From NCBI RefSeq assembly GCF_032051675.1, contig NZ_CP116968.1:4209001-4273000 (forward strand): a DNA stretch of 64,000 nucleotides. Direction: 5' to 3'. A model generated the notes under the pieces. It was not told where the DNA came from, did no database searches, and saw only the letters and a program-made list of their open reading frames with translations. Shown one piece after another: positions 1 through 10,133 of this stretch (the stretch's first letter is position 1; each line of letters starts with the position of its first letter). The translations under genes and the position numbers were made by a program. Source of the DNA: Candidatus Nitrospira neomarina (GTDB lineage: Bacteria > Nitrospirota > Nitrospiria > Nitrospirales > UBA8639).

Positions 1-30
1 ATTATATCTCTGGCTCCAGAAGTCATTTAG
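1..30 (+). CDS. rplN: 50S ribosomal protein L14, C-terminal end (partial)
   Basis: The first 30 bases read in frame 1 as IISLAPEVI followed by TAG, which is the typical C-terminus of L14. The gene starts outside the window. It lies 11 bases upstream of rplX, as in the conserved spc operon order rplN-rplX-rplE. Only nine residues are visible, so the call rests on this tail and on the neighbour. Confidence 0.85.
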   Translation: MISLAPEVI

Positions 31-41
31 GGTAGGTTAAT

Positions 42-374
42 ATGGCTGAAAAATTTCGGATAAAAAAAGGCGATTTAGTTATGGTTATCGCTGGTAAGGA
101 GCGTGGTAAGACGGGGAAAGTCCTCCAGGTTCAAACAAAAGATGCCAGGGTCACAGTTGAAAAGCTAAATATAATTAAGCGACATACAAAACCAAACGCT
201 AAAAATAAGCAGGGGGGAATCCTTGAGCGGGAAGGTTTTATGGCGATTTCCAATGTCATGGCATTTTGTGATTCTGTTAAAAAACCTTCAAGAATGAAAA
301 TGAAAACTTTTGATGATGGACGGAAAGTCCGTGTTTATCAAAAAGCACCAAATGAAGTTTTGGATAAAAGCTGA
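42..374 (+). CDS. rplX: 50S ribosomal protein L24
   Basis: Encodes L24 (110 aa), an early assembly protein of the large subunit that binds 23S rRNA. The N-terminal KOW motif is visible at about residues 8-27 ([20 protein letters not shown]), followed by the usual NIIKRHTKP stretch. Length is normal for the family. The stop overlaps the rplE start (TGATG), so the two are probably translationally coupled within the spc operon. Identification is secure from both sequence and position. Confidence 0.97.
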   Translation: MAEKFRIKKGDLVMVIAGKERGKTGKVLQVQTKDARVTVEKLNIIKRHTKPNAKNKQGGILEREGFMAISNVMAFCDSVKKPSRMKMKTFDDGRKVRVYQKAPNEVLDKS

Positions 375-1000
375 TGAAATCAAAATCTGTAACCAAACAA
401 GCAGCCAAAGAAAAGGAAAAGGCCGTCGGTTCCTCTGCGGTTAAACCGAAGGATTATATTCCACGGATTAAGGCAATGTACCATGAACAGGTTATCCCTG
501 CCATGATGAAGGAATTTGGGTATAAAAACCCAATGCAGGTGCCTCGAGTGGAAAGGATCGTCTTAAATATTGGTATGGGGGAAGCCGTTCAAAATGTAAA
601 ATTATTGGAAAGTGCCGCGGCCGAACTTGAACAAATAACCGGGCAAAAGCCTGTCTTGACTCGATCAAAAAAAGCCATCGCGGGATTCAAATTGCGTGAA
701 GGAATTCCGATAGGAGCGAAGGTTACCTTAAGGGGCGCAAGGATGCATGAGTTTTTGGACCGGTTGGTATCAGTGGCTTTACCCAGAATTCGTGATTTCC
801 GTGGGATCTCGCCAAAAGCTTTCGATGGACGAGGGAACTATACGCTCGGCTTAAAAGAACAGCTGGCGTTTCCTGAAATAAAATATGATGATGTTGCATC
901 AATCCATGGGATGGATATTACGTTTGTTACTACCGCTCAACGGAATGATGAAGCCAAATCTTTATTGGCCCACTTAGGAATGCCTTTTCGGAAACCCTAA
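374..1000 (+). CDS. rplE: 50S ribosomal protein L5 with lysine-rich N-terminal extension
   Basis: Encodes L5, which binds 5S rRNA and sits in the central protuberance. The conserved body begins around residue 35 ([18 protein letters not shown]), with later landmarks [14 protein letters not shown] and [13 protein letters not shown]. At 208 aa it is about 28 residues longer than the usual ~180 aa. The extra part is a Lys/Ala-rich N-terminal tail. The ATG at 374 overlaps the rplX stop, which supports this start over the internal ATG at 476. The function of the tail is unknown. Confidence 0.95.
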   Translation: MKSKSVTKQAAKEKEKAVGSSAVKPKDYIPRIKAMYHEQVIPAMMKEFGYKNPMQVPRVERIVLNIGMGEAVQNVKLLESAAAELEQITGQKPVLTRSKKAIAGFKLREGIPIGAKVTLRGARMHEFLDRLVSVALPRIRDFRGISPKAFDGRGNYTLGLKEQLAFPEIKYDDVASIHGMDITFVTTAQRNDEAKSLLAHLGMPFRKP

Positions 1001-1018
1001 GGAGGGAAAGGAGCGAAC

Positions 1019-1204
1019 GTGTCAAGGTTAGCACTAAAAAATAAGGCAAAACGAAAGCCAAAATTTGCATGCCGCCACTATAATCGTTGTCCGCTTTGTG
1101 GGCGCGTGAGAGGATTTTTGCGTCGCTTCCTTATGTGTCGAATATGTTTTCGTTTCCTGAGTTTGCGTGGTGATATCCCCGGCGTAACCAAATCCAGTTG
1201 GTAG
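1019..1204 (+). CDS. rpsN: 30S ribosomal protein S14, zinc-binding type
   Basis: Encodes the short zinc-binding (C+) form of S14, 61 aa, a component of the 30S head. Four cysteines at residues 24, 27, 40 and 43 form two CxxC pairs that bind zinc. The GTG start at 1019 follows an AGGAGGG-like ribosome site about 15 bases upstream. It occupies the normal place between rplE and rpsH. The zinc form fits the zinc-type L36 and S4 in the same operon, so this organism uses zinc-loaded versions of all three proteins here. Confidence 0.95.
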   Translation: MSRLALKNKAKRKPKFACRHYNRCPLCGRVRGFLRRFLMCRICFRFLSLRGDIPGVTKSSW

Positions 1205-1264
1205 CGTATTTGTTAAACAATTTTTGGTAGCAATTGGCAAATAATTCAATATGAGGTTTTTAGC

Positions 1265-1672
1265 ATGTCGATGACTGATCCTCTCGCAGATTTATTCGTG
1301 CGAATCCAAAATGCGGGAAGCCGTGGCCACGATTTGGTTAAAATCCCATCTTCTCGGGTTAAAAAAGATATCCTGCGAATTTTCAAGGAAGAGGGATTCA
1401 TCCGTGACTATAAAGCGGCTACGGGTGCCAATGGGCACCCAGTTATTGAAGTTTCTCTTCGATATGCTCCTGGTCGCCAAAAAAAATCATTCATAACCGG
1501 GATAAAACGGATCAGTAAGCCGGGGTGTAGAGTATATGCGGGAAAGGAAGATCTTCCACGAGTGATGCGGGGATTGGGAATGGCTATTCTAACCACTGAT
1601 CGTGGATTATTAACTGATGAACAATGCAGAAGTTCCCAGGTTGGCGGTGAAGTTTTATGCCATGTGTGGTGA
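1265..1672 (+). CDS. rpsH: 30S ribosomal protein S8
   Basis: Encodes S8 (135 aa), a primary binder of the central domain of 16S rRNA. The opening MTDPLADLFVRIQNA and the C-terminal GLGMAILTTDRGLLTD...GGEVLCHVW are diagnostic. The start may be the ATG at 1265 or the one at 1271; the family usually begins with MTDPIAD, which favours the second by two residues. It is followed after 45 bases by rplF, in the standard order. Confidence 0.96.
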   Translation: MSMTDPLADLFVRIQNAGSRGHDLVKIPSSRVKKDILRIFKEEGFIRDYKAATGANGHPVIEVSLRYAPGRQKKSFITGIKRISKPGCRVYAGKEDLPRVMRGLGMAILTTDRGLLTDEQCRSSQVGGEVLCHVW

Positions 1673-1717
1673 TTGTGGATACCTTTTTTACTGGAATTTT
1701 TAATTAATAGGTTAATC

Positions 1718-2257
1718 ATGTCGAGGATTGGACGAAAGCCGATAGCAATTCCCAAGGGCGTCGAAGTGCAGGTCATTGATGGGAACGTTTTAGTGAAGGG
1801 GCCGCTGGGCCAACTCCAGTGGGGTCTGAGCCCGGGAATAGAAGCCAGTATAGAGAAGGAAGTAGTTTCGTTGTCCAGAACCGACGATTCAGCAAAACTA
1901 AAGGCGCTACATGGGCTAACAAGGGCGGAGCTTGCTAATCAGTTCAAGGGAGTCAAAGAGGGTTTCCAGGAAAACCTTGAGGTGATGGGGGTTGGATACC
2001 GAGCGCAAATTCAAGGAAGTGAATTAAGTTTCTCTGTCGGATATGCTCATCCGGTGTCAATAAAATTGCCAAAAGGAGTCGAGGCGTCTGTTGACAAGCA
2101 AACATCAATTTCTCTTAAGGGCATTGATAAACGAATCGTCAGCTTGGTGGCAGCTCAAATTAGAAGTATGAAGGTTCCGGATGTGTACAAGCAAAAAGGT
2201 ATAAAGTATGTTGGTGAAATCCTTCGCAAAAAAGCTGGCAAAGCCGGCAAAAAGTAG
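1718..2257 (+). CDS. rplF: 50S ribosomal protein L6
   Basis: Encodes L6 (179 aa from this start), which lies near the factor-binding site of the 50S subunit. MSRIGRKPIAIPKGVEV is the canonical N-terminus, so I place the start at the ATG at 1718. The reading frame is open upstream to 1673, but those 15 residues do not match the family. The C-terminal PDVYKQKGIKYVGEILRKKAGK is also typical. Confidence 0.96.
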   Translation: MSRIGRKPIAIPKGVEVQVIDGNVLVKGPLGQLQWGLSPGIEASIEKEVVSLSRTDDSAKLKALHGLTRAELANQFKGVKEGFQENLEVMGVGYRAQIQGSELSFSVGYAHPVSIKLPKGVEASVDKQTSISLKGIDKRIVSLVAAQIRSMKVPDVYKQKGIKYVGEILRKKAGKAGKK

Positions 2258-2266
2258 GTTGAACTT

Positions 2267-2632
2267 GTGAATATACTGGAAAAACAAAAAAGGTTGCATA
2301 AGCGGAGTCGGCGGGTGCGGTTGCGTATTGTAGGTTTATCTTCTCGTCCACGATTAAGTGTGTTTAGAAGTAATTCTCATATTTATGCCCAAATTATCGA
2401 TGATGCGGATGGACGTACCTTGGTTTCGGCGTCATCCTGTGACCCTGGCTTAAAGGATAAAATAAAATCAGGTGGAAATATTGAAGCAGCCAAGATGGTG
2501 GGACAGGCAATTGCTGAACGGGCAAAGGCCATACCAATTGAACTAGTGGTATTTGATCGGGGTGGCAGATTGTATCATGGCCGGGTCAAGGCGTTAGCCG
2601 ATGCTGCTCGTTCAGGTGGGTTAAAATTTTAA
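2267..2632 (+). CDS. rplR: 50S ribosomal protein L18
   Basis: Encodes L18 (121 aa), which with L5 binds 5S rRNA. The basic N-terminus [12 protein letters not shown] is followed by [20 protein letters not shown]. The C-terminal [20 protein letters not shown] is strongly conserved in the family. It begins with GTG nine bases after rplF, so the two genes are almost contiguous in the operon. Confidence 0.96.
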   Translation: MNILEKQKRLHKRSRRVRLRIVGLSSRPRLSVFRSNSHIYAQIIDDADGRTLVSASSCDPGLKDKIKSGGNIEAAKMVGQAIAERAKAIPIELVVFDRGGRLYHGRVKALADAARSGGLKF

Positions 2633-2676
2633 TCTTGCTCAGCCCCAACTTTTGCTAAAGGGAAGGATTCACTTCT

Positions 2677-3171
2677 GTGAGGGTTAATGTTGAAGAGCTC
2701 AATTTAAAAGATAAGCCGGTGGTGATTAACCGTGTGGCCAAAGTGGTGAAAGGGGGGAAACGGTTTTCCTTTTCAGCCTTGGTTGTTGTGGGCGATGGCG
2801 ATGGTTGGGTTGGTGTAGGAAAAGGTAAAGCGACCGAAGTTCCATCTGCCATAGCTAAGGCCGTGGCTCACGCAAAAAAAAATCTAATCAGGATTCCCCT
2901 TAAAGCTAATACTATTCCCCATGAGGTGCATGGATATTTTGGTGGAGAGCATATCGTCTTGAAACCAGCAAAACAAGGTACGGGTATCATCGCTGGAGGA
3001 GCGGTACGTTCGTTACTGGAGGTGGCTGGTGCTCAGAATATCGTTGCGAAAACCCTAGGTCGTGGGAATCCGTTTAATGCCGTGAGGGCAACTATTGAAG
3101 GTTTGAGCCAACTGCGTGATCCCTATGAAGTAAGAGAGATGCGTCGAACGGCCGTCGGGATGGAAGATTAA
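2677..3171 (+). CDS. rpsE: 30S ribosomal protein S5
   Basis: Encodes S5 (164 aa), part of the mRNA entry tunnel and a fidelity protein. The N-terminal S5 domain shows [20 protein letters not shown] and [15 protein letters not shown]. The C-terminal domain has the typical [15 protein letters not shown] and [10 protein letters not shown]. It starts at GTG 2677 with AAGGA upstream (2661-2665). Length is normal. Order after rplR and before rpmD is conserved. Confidence 0.97.
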   Translation: MRVNVEELNLKDKPVVINRVAKVVKGGKRFSFSALVVVGDGDGWVGVGKGKATEVPSAIAKAVAHAKKNLIRIPLKANTIPHEVHGYFGGEHIVLKPAKQGTGIIAGGAVRSLLEVAGAQNIVAKTLGRGNPFNAVRATIEGLSQLRDPYEVREMRRTAVGMED

Positions 3172-3206
3172 TTGAAATAAAAAACCAGTGAGGAAACCTG
3201 GAAATC

Positions 3207-3395
3207 ATGGTAACACCAGCTAATCTCTCAATCACATTAAAGCGGAGCACAATAGGCCATCCAGATAAGATGCGTGTGGTTTTATTGGGGCTCGGACTTA
3301 GGAAAATAGGACAGACTGTCAGTCGTCCTGATACAGAACAGGTACGTGGATTAATTTATAAGGTCAGGCATCTTATTGAGGTTGCTGTTTCATGA
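3207..3395 (+). CDS. rpmD: 50S ribosomal protein L30
   Basis: Encodes the short bacterial form of L30 (62 aa), a small 50S protein. The segment [27 protein letters not shown] matches the family core, and [16 protein letters not shown] is the conserved C-terminal half. Its stop overlaps the rplO start (ATGA), a usual sign of coupling. Placement between rpsE and rplO is standard. Confidence 0.95.
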   Translation: MVTPANLSITLKRSTIGHPDKMRVVLLGLGLRKIGQTVSRPDTEQVRGLIYKVRHLIEVAVS

Positions 3396-3841
3396 AACTA
3401 CATGATTTACATCCGTCTCCTGGGTCAAAAACCAAGAAAAAACGCCTTGGCCGTGGGCCTGGTTCCGGGTTAGGGAAGACAGCCGGGAAGGGGCATAAAG
3501 GGTTATTGGCCCGTTCCGGTCGAGCTAATCAAGCTGGTTTTGAAGGTGGACAAATGCCACTTGCCCGCAGATTGCCCAAACGTGGGTTTACAAATATTTT
3601 TCGGATACAATATTCGGTGGTAAACCTTAAGGATCTAGTTTCGCAGGAAAATACCACCAATTTTAACCCAACAGTTTTTAAGGAAATCGGTTTAACAAAA
3701 GGGCGGAACCTCCTTGTCAAAATACTTGGTACTGGGGAAATTGATCGACCGATTGTTGTTGAAGCGCATAAATTCAGTGATACTGCCAGACAGAAAATTG
3801 AGAATGCCGGTGGGCAAGTAAAGGTGATCGGCCGTGCTTGA
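3392..3841 (+). CDS. rplO: 50S ribosomal protein L15
   Basis: Encodes L15 (149 aa), a late assembly protein of the large subunit. The glycine- and lysine-rich N-terminal tail ([21 protein letters not shown], then [14 protein letters not shown]) is diagnostic, as is [15 protein letters not shown]. Both ends overlap neighbours: ATGA with rpmD and eight bases with secY, so the genes form a tight translational unit. Confidence 0.97.
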   Translation: MKLHDLHPSPGSKTKKKRLGRGPGSGLGKTAGKGHKGLLARSGRANQAGFEGGQMPLARRLPKRGFTNIFRIQYSVVNLKDLVSQENTTNFNPTVFKEIGLTKGRNLLVKILGTGEIDRPIVVEAHKFSDTARQKIENAGGQVKVIGRA

Positions 3842-5147
3842 GCGGCTTATCACAAGCCTTCAAAATATCTTCAAAATTCCGGAGTTGCGTAGCCGGGTAA
3901 TATTTACCTTGTCTATGCTTGCAGTTTATCGGATTGGGGCTCATGTCCCCACTCCCGGAATCAATAATGAAGAGCTTTTCAAGTTTCTCACCGAAAGAGG
4001 AGGGGCCCTCATGGGCTTCCTTGATATCTTTTCGGGAGGCGCTTTATCAAGGCTTACTATTTTCGCATTGGGCATTATGCCCTATATTAGTGCCTCGATT
4101 ATATTACAGCTTCTCACGGTAGTTGTTCCGCATCTTTCGAAATTAGCAAAAGAAGGTGAGCGAGGAAGAAAGACTATCATTCAATACACCAGGTATGGAA
4201 CGATCCTAATTGCCTTGATCCAAGGATTTGGTATTGCTCTCGGCTTGGAAGGAATGAATGATGGAGCATTTGTTCTTGACCCTGGCTGGCCTTTTCGGTT
4301 GATGACAGTGATTACGTTGGTAGCTGGTACGGCCTTTCTGATGTGGTTAGGAGAGCAAATAACTGAACGGGGTGTTGGAAATGGTATTTCTCTTATAATT
4401 TTCTCCGGCATAGTTGCCAGTCTTCCAAGTGCAGTTGTTCAAACCTTTGATTTATATCAGGTTGGTCAAATCAGTCTACTTTTACTATTAGTCCTTGGTG
4501 TCGTTATGCTGGCAGTTATGGGGGCTATTGTTTTTTTAGAAAGTGGACGAAGAAAAATCGCGGTGCAATATGCCAAGCGAATTGTGGGGAGGCGGGTATA
4601 TGGGGGACAAAATACCCATATTCCTTTGAAAATCAATACGGCTGGTGTAATTCCGCCAATTTTTGCCTCTTCAATTATTGCGTTTCCGGCCACAATTGCC
4701 AGTTTTATACAAGTACCGTGGGTTCAAAGCATCGGGTCCCAACTAGCTCCAGGATCCTTACTTTATACAATGTTATATGTTGGAATGATTATCTTTTTCT
4801 GTTTCTTCTACACAGCTGTGGTGCTAAATCCTGTTGATATGGCTGACAACATGAAGAAATATGGTGGATTTATCCCAGGGATACGACCTGGGCAAAAGAC
4901 TGCAGACTTTATTTATAAGGTTTTAACCAGAATTACATTTGCTGGAGCTATTTATTTAGCCATCGTATGCGTTATTCCAGAATTATTGATTTACCGACTT
5001 AATATGCCTTTTTATTTTGGGGGTACCTCACTTTTAATTGTCATCGGGGTGGGGTTGGATACGGCCCAACAAATAGAAAATCATATGCTCATGCGGAATT
5101 ATGAAGGTTTTCTTGGAAAAGGGTCCTTAAAAGGGAGAAGTGGGTAA
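3834..5147 (+). CDS. secY: Protein translocase subunit SecY
   Basis: Encodes SecY (437 aa), the central channel of the Sec translocon in the inner membrane. Ten hydrophobic helices are evident. Signature stretches include GAHVPTPGI near residue 35, the plug region [22 protein letters not shown], and [10 protein letters not shown] in the cytosolic C5 loop. The start is GTG at 3834, overlapping rplO. Location between rplO and adk is the classical one. Confidence 0.97.
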   Translation: MLERLITSLQNIFKIPELRSRVIFTLSMLAVYRIGAHVPTPGINNEELFKFLTERGGALMGFLDIFSGGALSRLTIFALGIMPYISASIILQLLTVVVPHLSKLAKEGERGRKTIIQYTRYGTILIALIQGFGIALGLEGMNDGAFVLDPGWPFRLMTVITLVAGTAFLMWLGEQITERGVGNGISLIIFSGIVASLPSAVVQTFDLYQVGQISLLLLLVLGVVMLAVMGAIVFLESGRRKIAVQYAKRIVGRRVYGGQNTHIPLKINTAGVIPPIFASSIIAFPATIASFIQVPWVQSIGSQLAPGSLLYTMLYVGMIIFFCFFYTAVVLNPVDMADNMKKYGGFIPGIRPGQKTADFIYKVLTRITFAGAIYLAIVCVIPELLIYRLNMPFYFGGTSLLIVIGVGLDTAQQIENHMLMRNYEGFLGKGSLKGRSG

Positions 5148-5151
5148 CAGA

Positions 5152-5802
5152 ATGAGGGTTGTTTTTTTAGGCCCTCCTGGAGTTGGAAAAGGGACTCAGG
5201 CAGATTTTATTGCCAAAAAGTTCTGTATTCAAAAACTTTCAACAGGAGATTTGCTGAGAGAGAGCGTTGAAAGGCATACCAAACTTGGAATTGAAGCAAA
5301 ACTTTTCATGGATCGTGGTGAATTAGTTCCTGATGATGTCGTGATTGGGTTAGTTGAAGAAAAATTAAGTTCTCCTGAATGTCGAAATGGGTTTCTGTTA
5401 GATGGATTTCCTCGAACGGTAGCCCAAGCCAATAAGTTGTCTTCGTTTTTGCAAAAGAATGAGGAGGCCATTGATCGGGTGGTATATTTTTCCCTTCCCC
5501 AGGCGGATATAATTGAACGAATAAGCGGGAGACGAAGTTGCCCCAAATGTAAGGCCGTATATCATCTGAAGTCCATCCCACCAAAAAAAGAGGGGGTGTG
5601 CAATGTATGTGAAATACCCCTTATTCAGCGAAATGATGATAAGTCGGAAACCATACAATCCCGATTGGTGGTATATCAAAAACAAACAGAGCCCTTAATC
5701 CAATATTATAAGGAAAGGGGAATTCTTTCCGAATTGGATGGATCAGGGTCAGTCTCTGAAGTTCGGGAGCGATTGGTAGCTCTCCTAACGCAACCCGGAT
5801 AG
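5152..5802 (+). CDS. adk: Adenylate kinase with zinc-type LID domain
   Basis: Catalyses ATP + AMP to 2 ADP in the cytoplasm. The P-loop GPPGVGKGT is at residues 7-15 and the AMP-binding DGFPRT near residue 84. The LID domain carries four cysteines (about 130, 133, 150, 153) in two CxxC pairs, the structural zinc-binding form. The frame is open to a GTG at 5140 overlapping secY, but the family begins directly at MRVVFLGPPG, so I use ATG 5152 (216 aa). Confidence 0.95.
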   Translation: MRVVFLGPPGVGKGTQADFIAKKFCIQKLSTGDLLRESVERHTKLGIEAKLFMDRGELVPDDVVIGLVEEKLSSPECRNGFLLDGFPRTVAQANKLSSFLQKNEEAIDRVVYFSLPQADIIERISGRRSCPKCKAVYHLKSIPPKKEGVCNVCEIPLIQRNDDKSETIQSRLVVYQKQTEPLIQYYKERGILSELDGSGSVSEVRERLVALLTQPG

Positions 5803-5803
5803 A

Positions 5804-6556
5804 ATGATCATCATAAAAACGGCTGAGGAAATTGAACTCATTGCTCGTGCCGGTAAAATTGTTACCCAATGTCATCAATTGCTGGTTCAGGAAGTAAAGC
5901 CCGGTATAACGACACTGGAATTAGATAGACTTACAGAGGAATGTATTCTAGATTTGGGCGGAATTCCAGCATTTAAAGGGTATAGGAACTATCCCAATAG
6001 CCTCTGTGCATCCATTAATGAAGAAGTAGTGCATGGAATACCCTCAAAGCGTGAATTGAAGGACGGAGACATTATTGGATTGGATGTGGGCGCCATTGTG
6101 GAAGGGTTTTACGGAGATGGAGCTGTGACGGTATCAGTTGGGGCGGTGCCTGAGAATACTCAATCATTGGTTGCGGTCACTCAAGAAGCCTTACATAAAG
6201 GAATTGAACAGGCTGTTGTGGGTAATCGCCTTTCGGACATATCATTTGCAATTCAAACGCATGTAGAAAGGCATGGGTATTCGGTTGTCCGTGATTTTGT
6301 GGGTCATGGTATTGGGCGTCAGTTGCACGAAGAACCGCAAGTTCCAAATTATGGGAGACCCGGACAGGGGCCACGTTTAAAGCCTGGGATGGCCCTTGCT
6401 ATAGAACCAATGGTAAACCTAGGAGGATCTGCAGTCAAAGTCCTTAAAGACGGATGGACGGCAGTGACTTGCGATAGATCACTCTCTGCTCACTTTGAGC
6501 ATACCATCACAATCGAAGCGAATGGTCCACCTCGCATTTTAACAGGATGGTCCTAG
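5804..6556 (+). CDS. map: Methionine aminopeptidase, type I
   Basis: Removes the initiator methionine from nascent proteins. This 250-aa protein has the pita-bread fold signature: the VVHGIP region, metal ligands in IIGLDVGAIVEGFYGDGAVT, the FVGHGIGRQLHEEP histidine motif, and the glutamates of AIEPMV and HFEHTITI. The start lies two bases after the adk stop. The adk-map-infA order is common in bacteria. Confidence 0.96.
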   Translation: MIIIKTAEEIELIARAGKIVTQCHQLLVQEVKPGITTLELDRLTEECILDLGGIPAFKGYRNYPNSLCASINEEVVHGIPSKRELKDGDIIGLDVGAIVEGFYGDGAVTVSVGAVPENTQSLVAVTQEALHKGIEQAVVGNRLSDISFAIQTHVERHGYSVVRDFVGHGIGRQLHEEPQVPNYGRPGQGPRLKPGMALAIEPMVNLGGSAVKVLKDGWTAVTCDRSLSAHFEHTITIEANGPPRILTGWS

Positions 6557-6580
6557 GTTGGAGGTCAAATAAATTTCCTC

Positions 6581-6799
6581 ATGGGGAAAGAAGATATTAT
6601 TGAAGTACAAGGGTCGGTTACTGAAACTTTGCCGAATGCGATGTTTCGGGTTCAGTTGGAAAATGGGCATAAAATTTTAGCTCATATTTCTGGAAAGATG
6701 CGAATGCATTTTATAAGAATTTTGCCAGGAGATAAGGTGACAGTGGAACTATCTCCATATGACCTGACTCGTGGACGGATTACCTATCGGTTTAAATAG
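6581..6799 (+). CDS. infA: Translation initiation factor IF-1
   Basis: Encodes IF-1 (72 aa), a single S1/OB-fold protein that binds the ribosomal A site during initiation. Landmarks are [41 protein letters not shown] and the terminal GRITYRFK. Length is exactly that of the family. It sits between map and rpmJ as expected. Confidence 0.97.
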   Translation: MGKEDIIEVQGSVTETLPNAMFRVQLENGHKILAHISGKMRMHFIRILPGDKVTVELSPYDLTRGRITYRFK

Positions 6800-6810
6800 A
6801 GGTTGTTATC

Positions 6811-6924
6811 GTGAAAGTCAAATCATCAGTAAAACCTATTTGTGTTAAATGTAAGGTCATTCGCCGCAAAGGCGTTGTAAGGGTGCTCTGCACAAACCCC
6901 AAACACAAGCAGCGACAAGGCTGA
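6811..6924 (+). CDS. rpmJ: 50S ribosomal protein L36, zinc-binding type
   Basis: A 37-codon frame from GTG 6811 to TGA 6924 reads [20 protein letters not shown] and continues to a C-terminus KHKQRQG. Zinc ligands C11, C14, C27 and H32 are all present, so this is the C+ type. A GAGGTTG element lies about eight bases upstream of the start. The gene is short and easily missed. Its place between infA and rpsM is the universal one. Confidence 0.95.
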   Translation: MKVKSSVKPICVKCKVIRRKGVVRVLCTNPKHKQRQG

Positions 6925-6987
6925 GATGCGTTGATGTTCGTTAGGGATTGATTAAGTTAATCCCCAAAGAAGAGAGGAAAGTAAGCA

Positions 6988-7359
6988 ATGGCTCGAATTG
7001 CAGGCGTAGAGTTGCCGGTAGGAAAACGGATTGACGTTGGATTAACCTATATTTTTGGGATTGGTCCGGCCAGTTCGCGAGATATATTACGAAAGACAGG
7101 AGTGGCTCCTGAAACAAGGGTAAAGGACCTGCATGAAGATGAGGTCGTCCGTTTACGTGAGACAATTGATAAGGAGTATGACGTAGAGGGTGACCTAAGG
7201 AAAGAGGTCACGATGAGTATTAAGCGTTTGATGGATATTGGCACTTATCGAGGGTTACGACATCGGAAGGGTTTACCGGTGAGAGGCCAAAGGACGAAAA
7301 CAAATTCACGAACGAGAAAAGGACGACGTGGAGCGATTGGCGGAAAAGTCAGGAAATAA
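6988..7359 (+). CDS. rpsM: 30S ribosomal protein S13
   Basis: Encodes S13 (123 aa), a 30S head protein that contacts the P-site tRNA and forms intersubunit bridges. [22 protein letters not shown] is the canonical opening. The C-terminal [20 protein letters not shown] is the tRNA-contacting tail. AGAGAGGAAAG precedes the ATG. It heads the alpha-type cluster rpsM-rpsK-rpsD-rpoA-rplQ. Confidence 0.97.
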   Translation: MARIAGVELPVGKRIDVGLTYIFGIGPASSRDILRKTGVAPETRVKDLHEDEVVRLRETIDKEYDVEGDLRKEVTMSIKRLMDIGTYRGLRHRKGLPVRGQRTKTNSRTRKGRRGAIGGKVRK

Positions 7360-7379
7360 GCTGCTGAAAGGGATCTTTC

Positions 7380-7763
7380 ATGAGTGTTAAAAAGGGAAAA
7401 AAGAAGGAAAGAAAAGTTTTACAGGTTGGGATCGTGCATATCATGGCCTCTTTCAATAATACTATCGTGACGATCACGGATATGACCGGTGGAGCTGTAA
7501 CCTGGGCAAGTGCAGGTAGCCAGGGATTTAAGGGATCCAGAAAGAGTACGCCTTTTGCCGCTACGCGTGCCGGTGAAGTGGCTGCAAAAAAAGCCATGGA
7601 GTTTGGCCTTCGACAAGTGGATGTCTATGTGAATGGCCCTGGATCTGGACGAGAAGCCGCAGTGAGGGCACTTCAGTCCGCTGGCTTGCGGGTCAATCTT
7701 ATTCGTGATGTGACACCGATACCTCATAATGGGTGTCGGCCTCCAAAACGAAGACGGGTCTAA
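7380..7763 (+). CDS. rpsK: 30S ribosomal protein S11
   Basis: Encodes S11 (127 aa), located on the 30S platform. The core [19 protein letters not shown] and the conserved [17 protein letters not shown] segment ([15 protein letters not shown]) are clear. The terminal [14 protein letters not shown] is diagnostic. It follows rpsM after 20 bases. The N-terminus is a short lysine-rich tail of normal length. Confidence 0.97.
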   Translation: MSVKKGKKKERKVLQVGIVHIMASFNNTIVTITDMTGGAVTWASAGSQGFKGSRKSTPFAATRAGEVAAKKAMEFGLRQVDVYVNGPGSGREAAVRALQSAGLRVNLIRDVTPIPHNGCRPPKRRRV

Positions 7764-7827
7764 TTTCTTAGGGGGATCTTTTTACATTATCGGTTTTTCG
7801 TGAACTGGAGATAGGGGGAGAAAGTCC

Positions 7828-8457
7828 ATGGCCAAATATACTGGTCCTGTATGTCGGTTATGTCGGCGTGAAGGGGTAAAGCTATTTTTAAAAGGGACCA
7901 GGTGTATGACTGAAAAATGCGCAATTGAGCGTCGAAGTTATCCACCTGGACAGCATGGGCAATCGCGCCGAGGGCGTGCGACGGAATACGGCACGCAGCT
8001 TAGGGAAAAACAAAAGCTTCGACGTGTGTATGGTATGCAGGAACGTCAATTCCTCAATACCTACCACCGAGCAGTTCGCCGGAAAGGCATTACGGGCGAA
8101 CATTTGTTGAGTCTCCTTGAACGCAGGCTTGATAACGTTGTCTATCGCCTAGGTTTTGCTTCATCACGCGGCCAAGCGAGACAATTGGTCAATCACGGCC
8201 ATGTGATGTTGAATGGCCGAAAAGTCACGATTGCTTCGGTAACTGTGAACATTGGGGATATTATCGAAATTAAGGAAAAGAGTCGTCAGCTTGTACCGGT
8301 CCAAGCCGCTCTAGAAATTACTAGTGGCCGGGGAGTGCCGAATTGGTTAGAGATGGAGCGAAATATATTGAAGGGTACCGTCCAAGCCATTCCCACTAAG
8401 CAGGACATTGATGTATTGGTCAATGAACAAATTGTAGTGGAGCTGTACTCACGGTAA
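7828..8457 (+). CDS. rpsD: 30S ribosomal protein S4, zinc-binding type
   Basis: Encodes S4 (209 aa), a primary 16S-binding assembly protein and fidelity factor. Cysteines 9, 12, 26 and 31 form the N-terminal zinc site of the C+ form. The S4 RNA-binding domain is visible from about residue 98 (LERRLDNVVYRLGFASSRGQARQLVNHGH). In many bacteria S4 represses the alpha operon by binding its mRNA; I see no clear evidence for or against this here. Confidence 0.97.
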   Translation: MAKYTGPVCRLCRREGVKLFLKGTRCMTEKCAIERRSYPPGQHGQSRRGRATEYGTQLREKQKLRRVYGMQERQFLNTYHRAVRRKGITGEHLLSLLERRLDNVVYRLGFASSRGQARQLVNHGHVMLNGRKVTIASVTVNIGDIIEIKEKSRQLVPVQAALEITSGRGVPNWLEMERNILKGTVQAIPTKQDIDVLVNEQIVVELYSR

Positions 8458-8538
8458 TTGTATTGCCGGAGATAGAGCGGATGTTGCGAATTGATCACTT
8501 ACATGGCCTTGGGACCAAGAAAGGGAGACGCGATCCTT

Positions 8539-9525
8539 ATGATAAATAGCATGAAGGATTTCCAAATACCAACGAAGCTGGAATTGGAAAAGGACAGTGC
8601 TTCACCTACTTATGGCAAGTTTACAGCTGAGCCATTTGAACGAGGCTTTGGAACCACCATGGGGAATTCCCTCAGGCGGGTTTTACTTTCTTCGCTTCCT
8701 GGGGCGGCTGTCACCTCCGTAAAAATTGAGGGAGTATATCATGAGTTTTCGACCATACCAGGTGTGACCGAGGACGTAACGATCCTCATTTTAAACATTA
8801 AAGCATTGCGGTTGCGTTTACATTCTGATAAGGCGAAGGCTATCCGATTGAAAAAGAAGGGGCCTGGCGAAGTGTTAGCCGCCGATTTGTCTGTAGACCC
8901 GGACGTGGTAATCCTGAATCCAGATTTTCATATTGCTACTTTAGATAAAGATGGAATGTTAGATATTGAACTTATTGTGAAGCCAGGGCGTGGATATGTC
9001 CCCGCAGAACGAAACAAAGAAGAGGGATTGCCAATAGGAGTCATTCCGGTAGACTCAGTCTTTTCTCCCATTAAACGCGTTAATTTCAGTGTGGAAAGTG
9101 CTCGGGTAGGTCGGATTACGGATTATGATAAACTGATTTTGGAAGTGTGGACTGACGGAAGCATATCTCCACAGGAAGCTGTTACTTCAGCAGCAGGAAT
9201 TCTTCGCGACCATTTGGATATTTGCCTCCCATCTGAGGAGAGGGGTGAGCCGGCTCAAGAAGAGGGCGGAGATGAGAGCAAGATGTTGATTAATCAACAT
9301 CTGTTTCGAAGTGTGAATGAATTGGAACTTTCGGTTCGCGCTGCAAATTGCCTAAAAAATGCTAACATTAAATCTATAGGTGATTTAGTTCAAAAAAGCG
9401 AAAATGAAATGTTGAAGACCAAAAACTTTGGTAAAAAATCCTTAAATGAAATTAAAGAGGTTCTAGCGGAAATGGGGTTGGCCTTAGGAACCAAAGTGAG
9501 CGAAGTTACAGAATCCCATATCTAA
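8539..9525 (+). CDS. rpoA: DNA-directed RNA polymerase alpha subunit
   Basis: Encodes the RNAP alpha subunit. The N-terminal assembly domain shows [22 protein letters not shown]. The C-terminal domain shows the two helix-hairpin-helix elements ([20 protein letters not shown] and [15 protein letters not shown]) that contact UP elements and activators. I use the ATG at 8539 (328 aa) because AAGGGAG lies 11 bases upstream and the family starts just before the DFQIPTKLE stretch. The frame is open to a TTG at 8491. Confidence 0.96.
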   Translation: MINSMKDFQIPTKLELEKDSASPTYGKFTAEPFERGFGTTMGNSLRRVLLSSLPGAAVTSVKIEGVYHEFSTIPGVTEDVTILILNIKALRLRLHSDKAKAIRLKKKGPGEVLAADLSVDPDVVILNPDFHIATLDKDGMLDIELIVKPGRGYVPAERNKEEGLPIGVIPVDSVFSPIKRVNFSVESARVGRITDYDKLILEVWTDGSISPQEAVTSAAGILRDHLDICLPSEERGEPAQEEGGDESKMLINQHLFRSVNELELSVRAANCLKNANIKSIGDLVQKSENEMLKTKNFGKKSLNEIKEVLAEMGLALGTKVSEVTESHI

Positions 9526-9547
9526 CTTTTTTCAAAGGACGTGTATT

Positions 9548-9946
9548 GTGCGTCATCGAAAACGCGGAAGACAATTAGGACGAAATAGTAAGCATCGTTT
9601 GGCATTATTTAGAAATTTGGTGACATCACTCATGGAGCATGAGCGAATTGAAACCACGGAGGCTAAAGCGAAAGAGCTACGTGGTATCACCGATAAATTA
9701 ATTTCGCTGGGGAAGCAGGGAACTCTTCAAGCCAGACGGGGGGCCTTGCGTGTGTTACGGACCAAGCAAACTGTTCAAAAACTTTTTGATGATGTTGCCA
9801 AGCGTTTTCCTGAGCGGAACGGTGGGTATACAAGGATTATTAAAACTCGCCAACGACCAGGTGATGCTGCAAAACTGGTGGCTATTGAATTGGTCGAAAA
9901 AGGGAATGAGTCTGAGAAAGTGGTCGTTTCTTCTCCGTCCAGTTAG
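9548..9946 (+). CDS. rplQ: 50S ribosomal protein L17
   Basis: Encodes L17 (132 aa), at the base of the 50S tunnel exit. [20 protein letters not shown] and the following [20 protein letters not shown] are diagnostic, as is [17 protein letters not shown]. It starts at GTG 9548 after CAAAGGAC. It ends the ribosomal cluster; I see no strong intrinsic terminator in the next 110 bases. Confidence 0.96.
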   Translation: MRHRKRGRQLGRNSKHRLALFRNLVTSLMEHERIETTEAKAKELRGITDKLISLGKQGTLQARRGALRVLRTKQTVQKLFDDVAKRFPERNGGYTRIIKTRQRPGDAAKLVAIELVEKGNESEKVVVSSPSS

Positions 9947-10133
9947 GAATATGCAGAACTTCGTCTTTTAAAATTATATTTCTCACTGCTTCCGTTTCTC
10001 CAACATAGTTTCTTCTCTCCGCATTCGATACTTCACAGGGTTAAGGTCTTTTATTTACTTGGCCTGGACCCTGTGCTATTCTTTTTTATGGGTTTTTTAC
10101 CCTAAGGGTGGTCTTTCGACCGAGCACGTATTC